In this document: one piece after another, positions 8,473 to 17,433 of the stretch | How positions within the stretch are numbered: the stretch's first letter is position 1 | Layout: each line of letters begins with the position of its first letter | Source: CAUPWF01 sp964369755 | GTDB taxonomy: Bacteria; Bacillota; Clostridia; Lachnospirales; Lachnospiraceae | Assembly: GCA_964369755.1 (NCBI GenBank) | Contig: CAYJFY010000009.1 | Span: forward strand, 1-64,000 | Reading direction: 5' to 3' | DNA: 64,000 nt | The notes under the pieces: generated by a model | What the model was told of the DNA's origin: nothing | Database searches by the model: none | What the model saw: only the letters and a program-made list of their open reading frames with translations | Program-made: the position numbers and the translations under genes

Positions 8473-8501
8473 TTGATATGGCACACAAAAAGGTGTACAA
8501 T
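8473..8501 (+). promoter_or_regulatory. Internal promoter before the SDR gene
   Basis: TTGATA (8473-8478) and TACAAT (8496-8501) are 17 bases apart, about 50 bases upstream of the start codon at 8554. The SDR and alcohol dehydrogenase could therefore be made separately from the dehydratase. Confidence 0.5.
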
Positions 8502-8553
8502 ATGACTAGTGAAATGAAAAACTATATATAAAATGAAAGTGGAGGAACTAAAA

Positions 8554-9348
8554 ATGGCTAATTTTTCATTAGAAGGTAAAGTAGTATTAGTAACAGGAGC
8601 ATCTTACGGAATCGGATTTGCAATCGCAAAAGGATGCGCAGAAGCAGGAGCAACAATCGTATTTAACGATATCAAGCAAGAGCTTGTTGACCAAGGTTTA
8701 GCAGCATACAAAGAGTTAGGAATCACAGCTCACGGATATGTTTGTGACGTAACAAACGAAGATCAAGTAACAGCATTGATCGCTCAAATCAAAGAAGAAG
8801 TTGGTGTAGTTGACGTATTAGTAAACAACGCTGGTATCATCAAGAGAATTCCTATGTGCGAAATGTCTGCAGCAGACTTCAAACAAGTGATCGATGTTGA
8901 CTTGACAGCTCCATTTATCATGGCAAAAGCAGTTATTCCAGCAATGATCGAAAAAGGACACGGAAAAATCATCAACGTTTGCTCTATGATGAGTGAGCTT
9001 GGACGTGAGACAGTTTCTGCATATGCAGCAGCAAAAGGTGGATTGAAAATGCTTACCAAGAATATTTGTTCTGAGTATGGTTCATACAACATCCAGTGTA
9101 ATGGTATCGGACCTGGATACATTGCAACACCTCAAACAGCTCCACTAAGAGAAGTACAACCAGACGGAAGCAAGCACCCATTTGATTCATTCATCTTAGC
9201 TAAAACACCAGCTGAAAGATGGGGAGATCCAGAAGATCTTGCAGGACCAGCAGTATTCCTTGCATCAAACGCTTCTGACTTTGTAAACGGACATGTTCTT
9301 TATGTAGATGGTGGTATCTTGGCATACATCGGAAGACAACCTAAGTAA
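8554..9348 (+). CDS. Gluconate 5-dehydrogenase-like short-chain dehydrogenase
   Basis: This is a classical SDR of 264 residues. It has the NAD(P)-binding motif TGASYGIG at 14-21, NNAG at 91-94, and the catalytic Ser144, Tyr157 and Lys161 (YAAAK). The C-terminus has the GPGYIATPQT and LASNASDFVNG patterns seen in gluconate 5-dehydrogenases (IdnO-like), which interconvert 5-keto-gluconate and gluconate. The ATG at 8554 has GGAGGA seven bases upstream; an in-frame ATG at 8533 lacks one. With the upstream dehydratase and the downstream zinc dehydrogenase it forms a likely sugar-acid route. Substrate specificity is inferred from family resemblance only. Confidence 0.85.
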   Translation: MANFSLEGKVVLVTGASYGIGFAIAKGCAEAGATIVFNDIKQELVDQGLAAYKELGITAHGYVCDVTNEDQVTALIAQIKEEVGVVDVLVNNAGIIKRIPMCEMSAADFKQVIDVDLTAPFIMAKAVIPAMIEKGHGKIINVCSMMSELGRETVSAYAAAKGGLKMLTKNICSEYGSYNIQCNGIGPGYIATPQTAPLREVQPDGSKHPFDSFILAKTPAERWGDPEDLAGPAVFLASNASDFVNGHVLYVDGGILAYIGRQPK

Positions 9349-9386
9349 TTAAAAATTGTTAATATTTTGAAAAGAGGAATAAATAG

Positions 9387-10400
9387 ATGAAAGCAGCAAA
9401 AATTGTTGATATTCAAAAAATCGAAGTAGTTGACGTAGAAACACCTCAAGTTCAAGGTGCAAAAGACGTTCAAGTTCAAGTAAAAGCAGTAGGAATCTGT
9501 GGAACAGACTTACATATCTTCTCTCATGGTAGAGCAGACGTAGCATTCCCAAGAGTAATGGGACATGAGTTATCAGGTACTGTAACAGCAGTTGGTTCAG
9601 ATGTTGAAACTCTAAAAGTTGGCGATATGGTTGTTCTTGATCCAGTATTCGCTTGTGGCGAGTGCCCAACTTGTCAAAAAGGATATCCAAACGTATGTGA
9701 ATCTGTAAAATGTTACGGAGTTCAAATGGACGGCGGATTCCAAGAAGTAATCGTAGAAGATGAGAAGCACTTCATCAAAGTTGGAGAAGGCGTTTCTTTT
9801 GAAGAAGCAGCTTTGGCTGAGCCATTTTCAATCGCAGCTAATATCTTAGATAGACTTCAAGCAACAGGAAAAGATAACGTAATCGTTATCGGAGCAGGAA
9901 CAATTGGTTTGTCAATCGTTCAAGCAGCTGTTGGTATGGGAGCTAGAGTTATGGTAGCTGACGTTGTGGATTCTAAATTAGAAAAAGCAAAAGAATTCGG
10001 TGCAGAAGTAATCGTTAATAGCAAAGTAGATTCTGTGGAAGACGCAATCGCGAAGTTTGCTCCTGGTGGATTAGATGTAGTAATCGATGCAGTTGGAATT
10101 ACACCATTGTTCCAAAAATCAATCGAGTACGCAGCTCCAAGAGGACGTGTGGCTTGTATTGGTTTCGATGCGAACATGGCTGAAATCTCACCAATCGTTG
10201 TAACAAAAAAAGAGTTGAGCATCATCGGATCTCGTATGAACTGCTATCAATTCCCAACAGTTATGGAATGGTTGAACGGTGGAAAAATCCAAGCGGACAA
10301 AATGGTATCAAAAGAATATAACATCGATGACATCCAACAGGCTTTTGAAGATACATTAGCAAATGGACAAAACGTTATCAAAGCATTGATCAAATTCTAA
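9387..10400 (+). CDS. Zinc-dependent medium-chain dehydrogenase (idonate/threonine/sorbitol DH type)
   Basis: The 337-residue MDR protein has catalytic zinc ligands C38, H60 and E61 (GICGTDLH and GHE motifs). The four structural zinc cysteines are C90, C93, C96 and C104. The Rossmann motif GAGTIGLSIVQ lies near residue 169. The set resembles L-idonate 5-dehydrogenase, galactitol-1-phosphate dehydrogenase and threonine dehydrogenase. Next to an IdnO-like SDR, an idonate- or galactonate-type polyol/acid oxidation is the most likely role, but the substrate is not provable from sequence. It lies 38 bases after the SDR gene, has GAGGAA upstream, and is followed by a strong terminator, so it is the last gene of the operon. 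Confidence 0.85.
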   Translation: MKAAKIVDIQKIEVVDVETPQVQGAKDVQVQVKAVGICGTDLHIFSHGRADVAFPRVMGHELSGTVTAVGSDVETLKVGDMVVLDPVFACGECPTCQKGYPNVCESVKCYGVQMDGGFQEVIVEDEKHFIKVGEGVSFEEAALAEPFSIAANILDRLQATGKDNVIVIGAGTIGLSIVQAAVGMGARVMVADVVDSKLEKAKEFGAEVIVNSKVDSVEDAIAKFAPGGLDVVIDAVGITPLFQKSIEYAAPRGRVACIGFDANMAEISPIVVTKKELSIIGSRMNCYQFPTVMEWLNGGKIQADKMVSKEYNIDDIQQAFEDTLANGQNVIKALIKF

Positions 10401-10444
10401 TTGCTGATATAAACCCTCAGATTATAAATGCAATAAAAGAATAG

Positions 10445-10478
10445 AAAAAGCCCTACAATTTTGTGGGGCTTTTTATAT
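10445..10478 (+). terminator. Intrinsic terminator of the aldonate-type operon
   Basis: AAAAAGCCCTACAA pairs with TTGTGGGGCTTTTT as a 14-pair stem with one G-U wobble and a two-base loop, ending in a T-rich tail. Confidence 0.9.
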
Positions 10479-10594
10479 ACAAATTTGTAAAAGTTTGATA
10501 TTATTATATGGATATAAAGAATAAAGATAAAAAATTCTGAATACTTTAAAAGTTGGAAGAAAATTTCAAGATGAAATGTAAGTGAGGAAATAAG

Positions 10595-10837
10595 ATGATA
10601 AAAGTAAAATTAGCGGGTCCTTTTGCAAAGTATATGCCAGAGAGAGACGAAGATGGTTTCTGGAATGCAGAAGGTGGAGAAGGGAAAACAGTGAAGGAAT
10701 TTTTAGATACTTCGACTAGAGTAAGTGAGCATTACATGAATTATTCTGTTGTAGTGAATAATAAGGCGGAATCGCAAGAGTATGTATTGTGCGAAGGCGA
10801 TGTGTTGAAGGCGTTACCGATCTTTAGAGCTGGCTAA
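10595..10837 (+). CDS. MoaD/ThiS-like beta-grasp protein
   Basis: The 80-residue protein has the ubiquitin-like MoaD/ThiS pattern: IKVKLAGPFAKYMP as the first beta hairpin, a helix region (TVKEFLDT), VVVNN, and the C-terminal segment EGDVLKALPIFRAG. Sulfur carriers of this family normally end in Gly-Gly. Here the tail ends Arg-Ala-Gly, so thiocarboxylation is possible but atypical. GAGGAA precedes the start. It lies 40 bases before a sulfatase gene and probably shares its transcript. The pairing suggests sulfur chemistry, but no molybdopterin or thiamine genes are nearby. Fold assignment is fairly secure; function is not. Confidence 0.65.
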   Translation: MIKVKLAGPFAKYMPERDEDGFWNAEGGEGKTVKEFLDTSTRVSEHYMNYSVVVNNKAESQEYVLCEGDVLKALPIFRAG

Positions 10838-10877
10838 TACTATTTGGAACAATGGGGATTGGGTTTCGAGAGGAAGA

Positions 10878-12502
10878 ATGAGCATGAGAAAGCAACCGAA
10901 TGTAATACTTATATTAACAGACGATCAAGGTTATGGTGATATCAGAGCGAATGGAAATCCTTGGATTCAAACGCCGAATTTGGATTGGTTACATGATAAT
11001 GGACTGTGTTTGGAGAATTTTCACACGGACCCACTGTGCGCACCCGCGCGTTCTGCATTGATGTCGGGACGTTATTCTTTTGGGGCTGGTGTGTATTCGA
11101 CAGTAAATGGACGATATTTTATGAAGCCAGATTTGAAGACGATGGCAGATTATTTTCGAGAGGGTGGATATGCTACTGGAATGTTTGGTAAGTGGCATTT
11201 AGGGGACACCTATCCATATCACCCAGAGAATCGGGGGTTTGATGTGGCTTATAGTTTTGGTGGTGGGGTGATCGGAGAGACTCCTGACTATTGGAACAAT
11301 AATTATTATGATGATGTGTACTTGATCAATGGTAAGGAAGAAAAATTCGAAGGGTATTGTACGGATGTTTGGTTTGATACAGCGACCAAGTTTATGAATG
11401 AGCAGATCTATAAGGACACGCCGTTTTTCTGTTATCTGCCGACGAATGCACCACATGGACCATACAATGTGGATGCCTCTTTTTATCAAAAGTATTTAGA
11501 TATGGGAATTCCAGAGGATCGTGCCAGATTCTATGGAATGATAGAGTGTGTGGATGATAATATAGGGAAGTTGATGGATCACTTAAAGGAAAAGGATGCA
11601 TTTGACGATACTATCATTATCTTCTTTGGAGACAATGGTACTTCCACAGGTTGTGTAACCGATGAAAATGGCTGGGTATTAGATGGTTACAATGCTGGTA
11701 TGAGAGGGAAGAAGGGCACAACTTATGAGGGGGCTCATCGAAATGCTTGTTTCATTACCACGCCAAATGGTGTGTTGGGTGAGGCTAGAAAGATTTATGG
11801 CATTACGGCGCATATGGATTTGTTGCCAACTTTGATCGATGTCTGTGGTCTGCCACAGGGTGAGAACTTGGATGGAATCAGTATGGCAAAGGCTCTGAAG
11901 GCGGGAGAGGTTCATCTGAATCCAGATCGGACTCTGGTGATCCACAACATGCAGAGAGATATGCCACAGAAGTTTAAGGACTATACTGTTTTGAAGAATC
12001 ATATGAGATTAGTTCGACCGCTGACCAATGAGTCGAATCCGTTTTTGCTCGGTTCGTTTGGTTCGAGTGTAGATGTTCATCCTGAGATGTATGATATCGA
12101 GAAGGATCCATATGAGAAGAATGATTGCTTCAGTGAGCAGGAAGATCTGGCAATTGAGTTGACGAGGTATTATGAGGAATGGTATGACGAACGTCTAGAA
12201 GAGGCGATGAAGTACAGTCCGATCTATCTAACGAAGGAGCATCCTGTGAAGATGACTTGTCATGCTTGGCATGAGTGTACGAAGATGTCTACGAAGAATG
12301 GGGTGTGGGCAGACAATACCGGATTCAGGGTGCGGATATTCGGATTGCAGGAATCCGAGAGAACTGTGAGGTGGAGTCTGGACAGGATTGTGTGAAGTTT
12401 GTACTAGAGTTACCAAAGGGTGAATATCATTTAAGGACAAGGTTTTTCTTAGATAGTGGCAAGAGCATCGGGGCGTATTATGTGTATGCCGAGGCGAGAT
12501 AA
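10878..12502 (+). pseudogene. Type I sulfatase with C-terminal frameshift
   Basis: The first frame (10878-12395) encodes a type I sulfatase. It has metal-binding D15/D16 (LTDDQGYGD), the formylglycine motif C54-A-P-A-R followed by SALMSGR, KWHLG, APHGPY and the metal site FFGDNGT. A CxPxR core needs an anaerobic or FGE-type maturase, none of which is in the window. From about 12275 the coherent protein switches to another frame (YEDVYEEWGVGRQ to VKFVLELPKGEYHLRTRFF) ending at 12502, while the original frame ends in an unconvincing tail. A single indel would join them into about 541 residues. No signal peptide is visible, so a cytosolic enzyme acting on imported sulfated sugars or esters is likely. 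The lesion may be real or a base-calling error; the catalytic part is intact. Confidence 0.8.
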
Positions 12503-12591
12503 ATTCCTTGTACGATTTTCTCCTCAATCAAGGGGAGATGAGGGTGTCAAAGTGTCGAAGGTGCACCCTTAGTTATGAAGGGGGAACGAAT

Positions 12592-14067
12592 ATGCTTGAT
12601 ACAGTATGGGGAGATGTGTTATATCCTGGTTTGATCAGTTTTGATTATTTGATGATTTTAGAGTTGATCTTAGCGTTTGTAATTATCTTTTTAGAGCGGC
12701 GGGATCCGCAGACGGTATGGACATGGATTTTGGCAATTTTCTTCCTTCCTGTCATCGGTTTCTTGCTCTATCTGGTACTCGGATTGAGTGTGCGTAAGAA
12801 TCAGATGTTTCGGATGAAGGAGATTGAGGATGAGGTTCACTCGGCTGTCGTGCATCAGGAGGCTATGATATGGCAGAATGAGGGCGGCTTGGTCAATGCA
12901 GAGATGGAGCGCTTTCAAAACTTGATTCTGTATAATCTAGAGACTTCATCTGCTGTGATCACGGATAACAATGATGTTCGGATCTATACGGACGGAGAGG
13001 AGAAGTTTCATGCCTTGAAGCATGAGATCCGACAGGCGAAGAGTTATATTCACATTCAATATTATATCATCCGAAATGATAGTCTCTGGGACGAATTGGA
13101 AGATTTGTTGGCTATGAAGGCAGATCAGGGCGTGGAAGTACGCGTTTTGATGGACGGAATGGGAAGCCGCTCGATTGGATCCAAGCGCCAGAAGGCGATG
13201 AGAGAGAAGGGGATTCAGGTAGCCGAATTCTTTCCAGCACTTCTCGGGAAGTTGCATCTGAGGATGAATTTTAGAAATCATCGTAAGATTGTGGTTATCG
13301 ATGGACGAATTGGGTTCATCGGAGGATTTAACGTTGGAAATGAATACCTGGGAAAAGACAAGCGATTTGGTTATTGGCGCGATACGCATCTGTGTATAGA
13401 AGGGGCGGCAGTTACCTCGTTGGCAGTGCGATTTACCATGGATTGGAATTATGCAACCAATGAAAATCTGTTTCTGGAAGACAGACTCTTCCATATTCCG
13501 AATTATGTGAGGGGCGGACAGGAGCCGGTTCAGATTATCTCCAGTGGACCAGATGCGAAGATTCAGCAGATTCGCGACAATTATATGCGGTTAATCCACA
13601 AGGCTAGGGAACGGATTTATCTCCAGTCTCCGTATTTTATTCCAGATGAAGCAATCTTGGAGGCTTTGCGCGTGGTTGCACGCTCAGGGATTGATGTACG
13701 TATTATGGTGCCTTGTAAGCCGGATCATCCATTTATATATTGGGCGACCTATTCTTACATCGGTGAGATGCTGGAAGCAGGAGCGAAGTGCTACATCTAC
13801 AACAATGGATTCTTGCACGCGAAGGTGCTTATGGTAGATGGATTGGTAACCTGTTGTGGAACTGCAAATATGGATATTCGAAGCTTTAAGCTGAATTTTG
13901 AGGTGAATGCAGTCATCTATGGAGAGAAGACGACGATGGCGATGGAGCGAAAGTTCATCAATGATTTGGTGAGTTCTACACGACTTACGAAGCAGAAATA
14001 CGGGGAGAGGAATATTTTGATTCGTACAAAAGAACAATTTTCAAGGCTTTTCTCTCCATTATTGTGA
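12592..14067 (+). CDS. cls: Cardiolipin synthase (phospholipase D superfamily)
   Basis: The 491-residue product begins with two transmembrane helices (about residues 10-30 and 38-60) followed by two phospholipase D domains. Each has an HKD motif: HRKIVVIDG with GFIGGFNVG after it, and HAKVLMVDG with GTANMD after it. Bacterial cardiolipin synthases join two phosphatidylglycerol molecules at the membrane and have this layout and length. The ATG at 12592 follows AAGGGGG; a longer in-frame start at 12508 (TTG) lacks a ribosome site. It stands alone behind the sulfatase. A short inverted repeat AGGGTG...CACCCT lies between them at about 12541-12569. Confidence 0.92.
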   Translation: MLDTVWGDVLYPGLISFDYLMILELILAFVIIFLERRDPQTVWTWILAIFFLPVIGFLLYLVLGLSVRKNQMFRMKEIEDEVHSAVVHQEAMIWQNEGGLVNAEMERFQNLILYNLETSSAVITDNNDVRIYTDGEEKFHALKHEIRQAKSYIHIQYYIIRNDSLWDELEDLLAMKADQGVEVRVLMDGMGSRSIGSKRQKAMREKGIQVAEFFPALLGKLHLRMNFRNHRKIVVIDGRIGFIGGFNVGNEYLGKDKRFGYWRDTHLCIEGAAVTSLAVRFTMDWNYATNENLFLEDRLFHIPNYVRGGQEPVQIISSGPDAKIQQIRDNYMRLIHKARERIYLQSPYFIPDEAILEALRVVARSGIDVRIMVPCKPDHPFIYWATYSYIGEMLEAGAKCYIYNNGFLHAKVLMVDGLVTCCGTANMDIRSFKLNFEVNAVIYGEKTTMAMERKFINDLVSSTRLTKQKYGERNILIRTKEQFSRLFSPLL

Positions 14068-14152
14068 CAAAATGGTGAACTTGTATAAAAAACTTTTTTT
14101 TTTCACAATTATGTGTCATAATAGGCTCTAGGATAGAAAGAGGAGAACAATT

Positions 14153-15247
14153 ATGAAGAAGAAAATAGTAACATTATTATTAGCAGGAAGTATGGCAGTG
14201 TCATTGGCAGCGTGTACACCACAAGCAGAGGGTGGCGCAGAGACAACGGAAGGTGGAACAGAGGAGTCTGGAGATGCGGCTATCGGTGGAACTGCAAACG
14301 TTGTTAACCTAGGAGAATATAAGGGAATCGAAGTTGAGGACACTGGTGTCATCGAAGTGACGGACGACGATATCGATATGGAGATTGAGTCGAGACTTTC
14401 GGCTGAAACAGAAGTGATTGAGGTGACAGATCGCGCAGTTGAAAATGGAGATATGACAAATATCGACTATGAAGGAAAGGAAGATGGCGTAGCATTCGAA
14501 GGCGGAACAGCAGAAGGTGCAATGCTTGAGATCGGATCTGGACAATTTATCCCAGGATTTGAAGAAGGTCTAATCGGAGTGGAAGTTGGAGAGACGGTTG
14601 ATATAGAGTTGACATTCCCAGAGGATTATGGCTCAGCTGATTTGGCGGGAGCTGATGTTGTGTTTACCGTAACAGTGAACTCGATTCAAGAGTATGTAGT
14701 TCCAGAACTCACAGAGGAATTTATTGAGACTCTGACAGGAACAGCAATGACAGAAGAAGAGTATCGTGATTCGGTTCGCAGTGATTTGGAAGCACAAAAC
14801 GAGTCAATCAGACAAGACGCGTTGTTGTCTACAGCATGGGCAGAAGTTACAGAGGCTGCGGAAGTAGTAGCGTTGGATCAAGTATTGGTGGACGAATTAG
14901 AGGCTCAAGTACGCGAGCAGACAGAAACAGAAGCAGCGATGTACGGCATGGAAATGGCAGATTATGTGGCAATGCTTGGAATGACAGAAGAAGCGTTTGA
15001 TGAGGCACTTCTAGGCGCAGCTGAAATGGAAGCAAAAGAGCGTACTATTACAGATAATATTATAGAAGCAGAGGGACTCGAATTCACTGAAGAAGAGTAC
15101 ACTACTTTCTATGAGGCTGTGATTGTTGGAACAGGGTTCACAAGTGTAGAAGAGTTGTTTGCACAGATTCCAGAAGAAGAGATGAAGGCAATGGCGACTC
15201 GCGAGTTTGTGAAACAATGGGTACTGGATAATGCGGTAATCAAATGA
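14153..15247 (+). CDS. Trigger-factor-like FKBP lipoprotein (peptidyl-prolyl isomerase)
   Basis: The 364-residue precursor has a lipoprotein signal with lipobox LAAC (Cys21) and an acidic Gly/Glu linker. An FKBP-type domain follows (YEGKEDGVAFEGGTAEGAML, GSGQFIPGFEEGLIGVEVGE, FPEDYGSADLAGADVVFTV). The C-terminal helical part (VPELTEEFIETLTG onward) resembles the trigger factor C-domain, while the ribosome-binding N-domain is replaced by the lipid anchor. It is probably an extracellular folding factor on the outer membrane face, functionally analogous to PrsA. AGAGGAG precedes the ATG. Its stop overlaps the start of the next gene (ATGA), so the two are translationally coupled. Confidence 0.85.
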   Translation: MKKKIVTLLLAGSMAVSLAACTPQAEGGAETTEGGTEESGDAAIGGTANVVNLGEYKGIEVEDTGVIEVTDDDIDMEIESRLSAETEVIEVTDRAVENGDMTNIDYEGKEDGVAFEGGTAEGAMLEIGSGQFIPGFEEGLIGVEVGETVDIELTFPEDYGSADLAGADVVFTVTVNSIQEYVVPELTEEFIETLTGTAMTEEEYRDSVRSDLEAQNESIRQDALLSTAWAEVTEAAEVVALDQVLVDELEAQVREQTETEAAMYGMEMADYVAMLGMTEEAFDEALLGAAEMEAKERTITDNIIEAEGLEFTEEEYTTFYEAVIVGTGFTSVEELFAQIPEEEMKAMATREFVKQWVLDNAVIK

Positions 15248-15807
15248 GACAGAATTATCAGATAACAAATTGGTGTCGCCAATTTATTCACCAGCACGTG
15301 TGTGCTGGTGATATTTGCGTTGATGCAACTGCGGGAAATGGACATGATACGCAGTTTCTATGTGAGCTTGTAGGCGATACGGGTAAGGTGTATGCCTTTG
15401 ACATTCAAGAGATTGCGATTGATAGTACGAGAGAACGGTTGAAGAAGGCAGGCCTTGAGGCAGAGTGTATCGTGGCGAGTCATGAGGATATGAAGGAATA
15501 TGTAACGGAAGTGGGGCAAGTTGCATGTATTATGTTTAATTTTGGATATCTGCCAGGTGGGGATCACAGTATAGCAACCAGGGGAAAAACGAGTATTCAG
15601 GCGATTGAGGTGGGGTTAGACTTGTTGAAATCGGGTGGAATTATGAGTTTGTGTATCTATAGTGGGGGCGATAGTGGATTTGAGGAGAAGGATGGCATCT
15701 TGGAATTTATCAAAACTTTGGATGCGAAGAGGTATATTGTTATTGTAAGCGAGTATTACAATCGACCAAATCATCCGCCCATACCAGTGCAGATTATTAA
15801 GTTGTAG
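15244..15807 (+). CDS. mnmM: MnmM/YtqB-like class I SAM methyltransferase
   Basis: The 187-residue protein has the SAM motif DATAGNGHDT near residue 27, an acidic strand end (YAFDIQ), and the family patterns FNFGYLPGGDHSIATR and YYNRPNHPPIPVQI. These identify the YtqB-type family (PF06962), shown in Bacillus to methylate the wobble uridine of tRNA (aminomethyl-thiouridine to its methylated form). Length equals the family norm. It starts within the stop codon of the preceding lipoprotein gene, an odd functional partner. Confidence 0.85.
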   Translation: MRQNYQITNWCRQFIHQHVCAGDICVDATAGNGHDTQFLCELVGDTGKVYAFDIQEIAIDSTRERLKKAGLEAECIVASHEDMKEYVTEVGQVACIMFNFGYLPGGDHSIATRGKTSIQAIEVGLDLLKSGGIMSLCIYSGGDSGFEEKDGILEFIKTLDAKRYIVIVSEYYNRPNHPPIPVQIIKL

Positions 15808-15864
15808 ATGTTTAGGCTGAATAGTTACAGTTGTAGTAGACGAATGAAGATCGAGGGATGAGAA

Positions 15865-16785
15865 ATGAATTTTAATAATGTTTTTAACTTGCAGCTTATG
15901 ATGCTTGTGATTATGGTAGCGGGTATGGTATTGCGGAAGTTGGAAATTATAAGAGGGCAGGACAAGAGGGTGTTGGTGGATTTGTCTGTGAACATTATTT
16001 TGCCCTGTAATATTATTGCAGCTTTTTGCGTGGAGTTTAATCAGGAAATCTTGCAACAAGGAGCAACCATTATGCTGATCTCTATGGGGATTCAGCTTTT
16101 TTGCGTTGTGTTGAGCAAGGTGTTGTACAATCGATTTCCAAAGGAGCAGAAGATGATCTTGCAGTATGGGACGATTTGTTCCAATGCGGGGTATTTGGGG
16201 AATCCAGTGGCAGAGGGTCTGTATGGTCCTATGGGGCTGTTGTATGCTTCGATTTATCTAATTCCGCAAAGGATTGTGATGTGGTCGGTGGGGGTCACTT
16301 ATTTTGCCGAGGTGCCGGATAAGAGAGCGCTAGCAAAAAAGGTGGTGACACATCCGTGTATCGTTGCGGTTATGATCGGAGTAGTGCTGATGATCAGTCA
16401 GATACAGTTGCCGACTTTCTTGTTTCAATCCATTGACCGAATTGGAAGTTGTACGACTGCGGTGACGATGTTGTTGATTGGAGCGACCTTGCAGGAGACG
16501 AAGAATTCGAAGATGTTGACGAAAACGACTGCATTTTTCTCGTTCCTAAGATTAGGGATGATACCAGCAATTGTATTTCTAGTGTGCAAGTTTGCCCATG
16601 TTCCTGAGATGATTGGTGGACTTGCTGTGGTACTTGCAGCGATGCCAGCAGGGACAACTACGGCAGTTTTGGCGGTGAAATATAAGGCGGATGAGAAATT
16701 TGCGACACAATGTGTAGTATTAACTACTGTTTTATCATTGCTAAGTATCCCCATTTGGTGTATGATAATTATGCAGTGGTATTGA
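15865..16785 (+). CDS. AEC-family auxin-efflux-type transporter
   Basis: The 306-residue membrane protein has about ten hydrophobic helices with the AEC family layout. It has an N-terminal half with LVDLSVNIILPCNIIAAF, the NAGYLGNPVAEGLYG motif, a short central cytosolic loop, and a C-terminal half ending in helices with MPAGTTTAVLAVKY. Characterised relatives export or take up organic acids such as malate; the substrate here is unknown. The ribosome site (GAGGGATG) is close to the ATG. It is co-directional with its neighbours but shows no functional link. Confidence 0.85.
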   Translation: MNFNNVFNLQLMMLVIMVAGMVLRKLEIIRGQDKRVLVDLSVNIILPCNIIAAFCVEFNQEILQQGATIMLISMGIQLFCVVLSKVLYNRFPKEQKMILQYGTICSNAGYLGNPVAEGLYGPMGLLYASIYLIPQRIVMWSVGVTYFAEVPDKRALAKKVVTHPCIVAVMIGVVLMISQIQLPTFLFQSIDRIGSCTTAVTMLLIGATLQETKNSKMLTKTTAFFSFLRLGMIPAIVFLVCKFAHVPEMIGGLAVVLAAMPAGTTTAVLAVKYKADEKFATQCVVLTTVLSLLSIPIWCMIIMQWY

Positions 16786-16828
16786 TTCAGTTTTACGAAT
16801 ACTGTGATATTTTATTTAGGAGGGCTCC

Positions 16829-17341
16829 ATGAAGAAAATAGCGAAATTCCACAAGGTGTCATTTGAGCAGTTTGCAGAGGCGTTTAATGATACATTTGGA
16901 AAGATGAATGAAGATGTGATTAGAGAGATATATGAGGAGATCAAGATTCCAAAGAGAGCGACGAAGGGCTCTGCGGGATATGATTTCTATACACCGGTAT
17001 CCTTGGAATTGAATCCAGGAAAGACGGCGAAGATTCCGACTGGAATTCGTGTGGAGATGGAAGATAATTGGGTGCTGAAGTGTTATCCGAGAAGTGGACT
17101 TGGATTCAAGTTTCGTTTGCAGTTGAATAATACAGTTGGGATTATCGATAGCGATTATTTTTATTCGGATAATGAAGGACATATCTTTGCAAAGATTACC
17201 AATGATAGCAATGAAAATAAAAAGGTGAAGCTTGATGCAGGAACTGGGTTCATGCAAGGGATATTTGTAGAGTATGGCATTACAGTTGACGATGATGCAA
17301 CGGAGACACGTAATGGTGGGTTCGGAAGTACAACAGCATAA
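16829..17341 (+). CDS. dut: dUTP diphosphatase (dUTPase)
   Basis: The 170-residue protein has the trimeric dUTPase motifs: AGYDFYTP (motif 1), PRSGLGFK (motif 2), NTVGIIDSDY (motif 3), a GTGFMQGIF region (motif 4) and the C-terminal RNGGFGST (motif 5, the Gly-rich P-loop-like arm). It hydrolyses dUTP to dUMP. An N-terminal extension of about 45 residues precedes the core, and several Lachnospiraceae forms look alike. TAGGAGGG lies seven bases before the start. Confidence 0.92.
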   Translation: MKKIAKFHKVSFEQFAEAFNDTFGKMNEDVIREIYEEIKIPKRATKGSAGYDFYTPVSLELNPGKTAKIPTGIRVEMEDNWVLKCYPRSGLGFKFRLQLNNTVGIIDSDYFYSDNEGHIFAKITNDSNENKKVKLDAGTGFMQGIFVEYGITVDDDATETRNGGFGSTTA

Positions 17342-17433
17342 TAACGATAGATAAAAGTTAGAATAATTATAAAATCCTTTGGAAATACTATTACATAGCA
17401 AATACAATGAAATAGTATGGAAGGAGGATTTTT

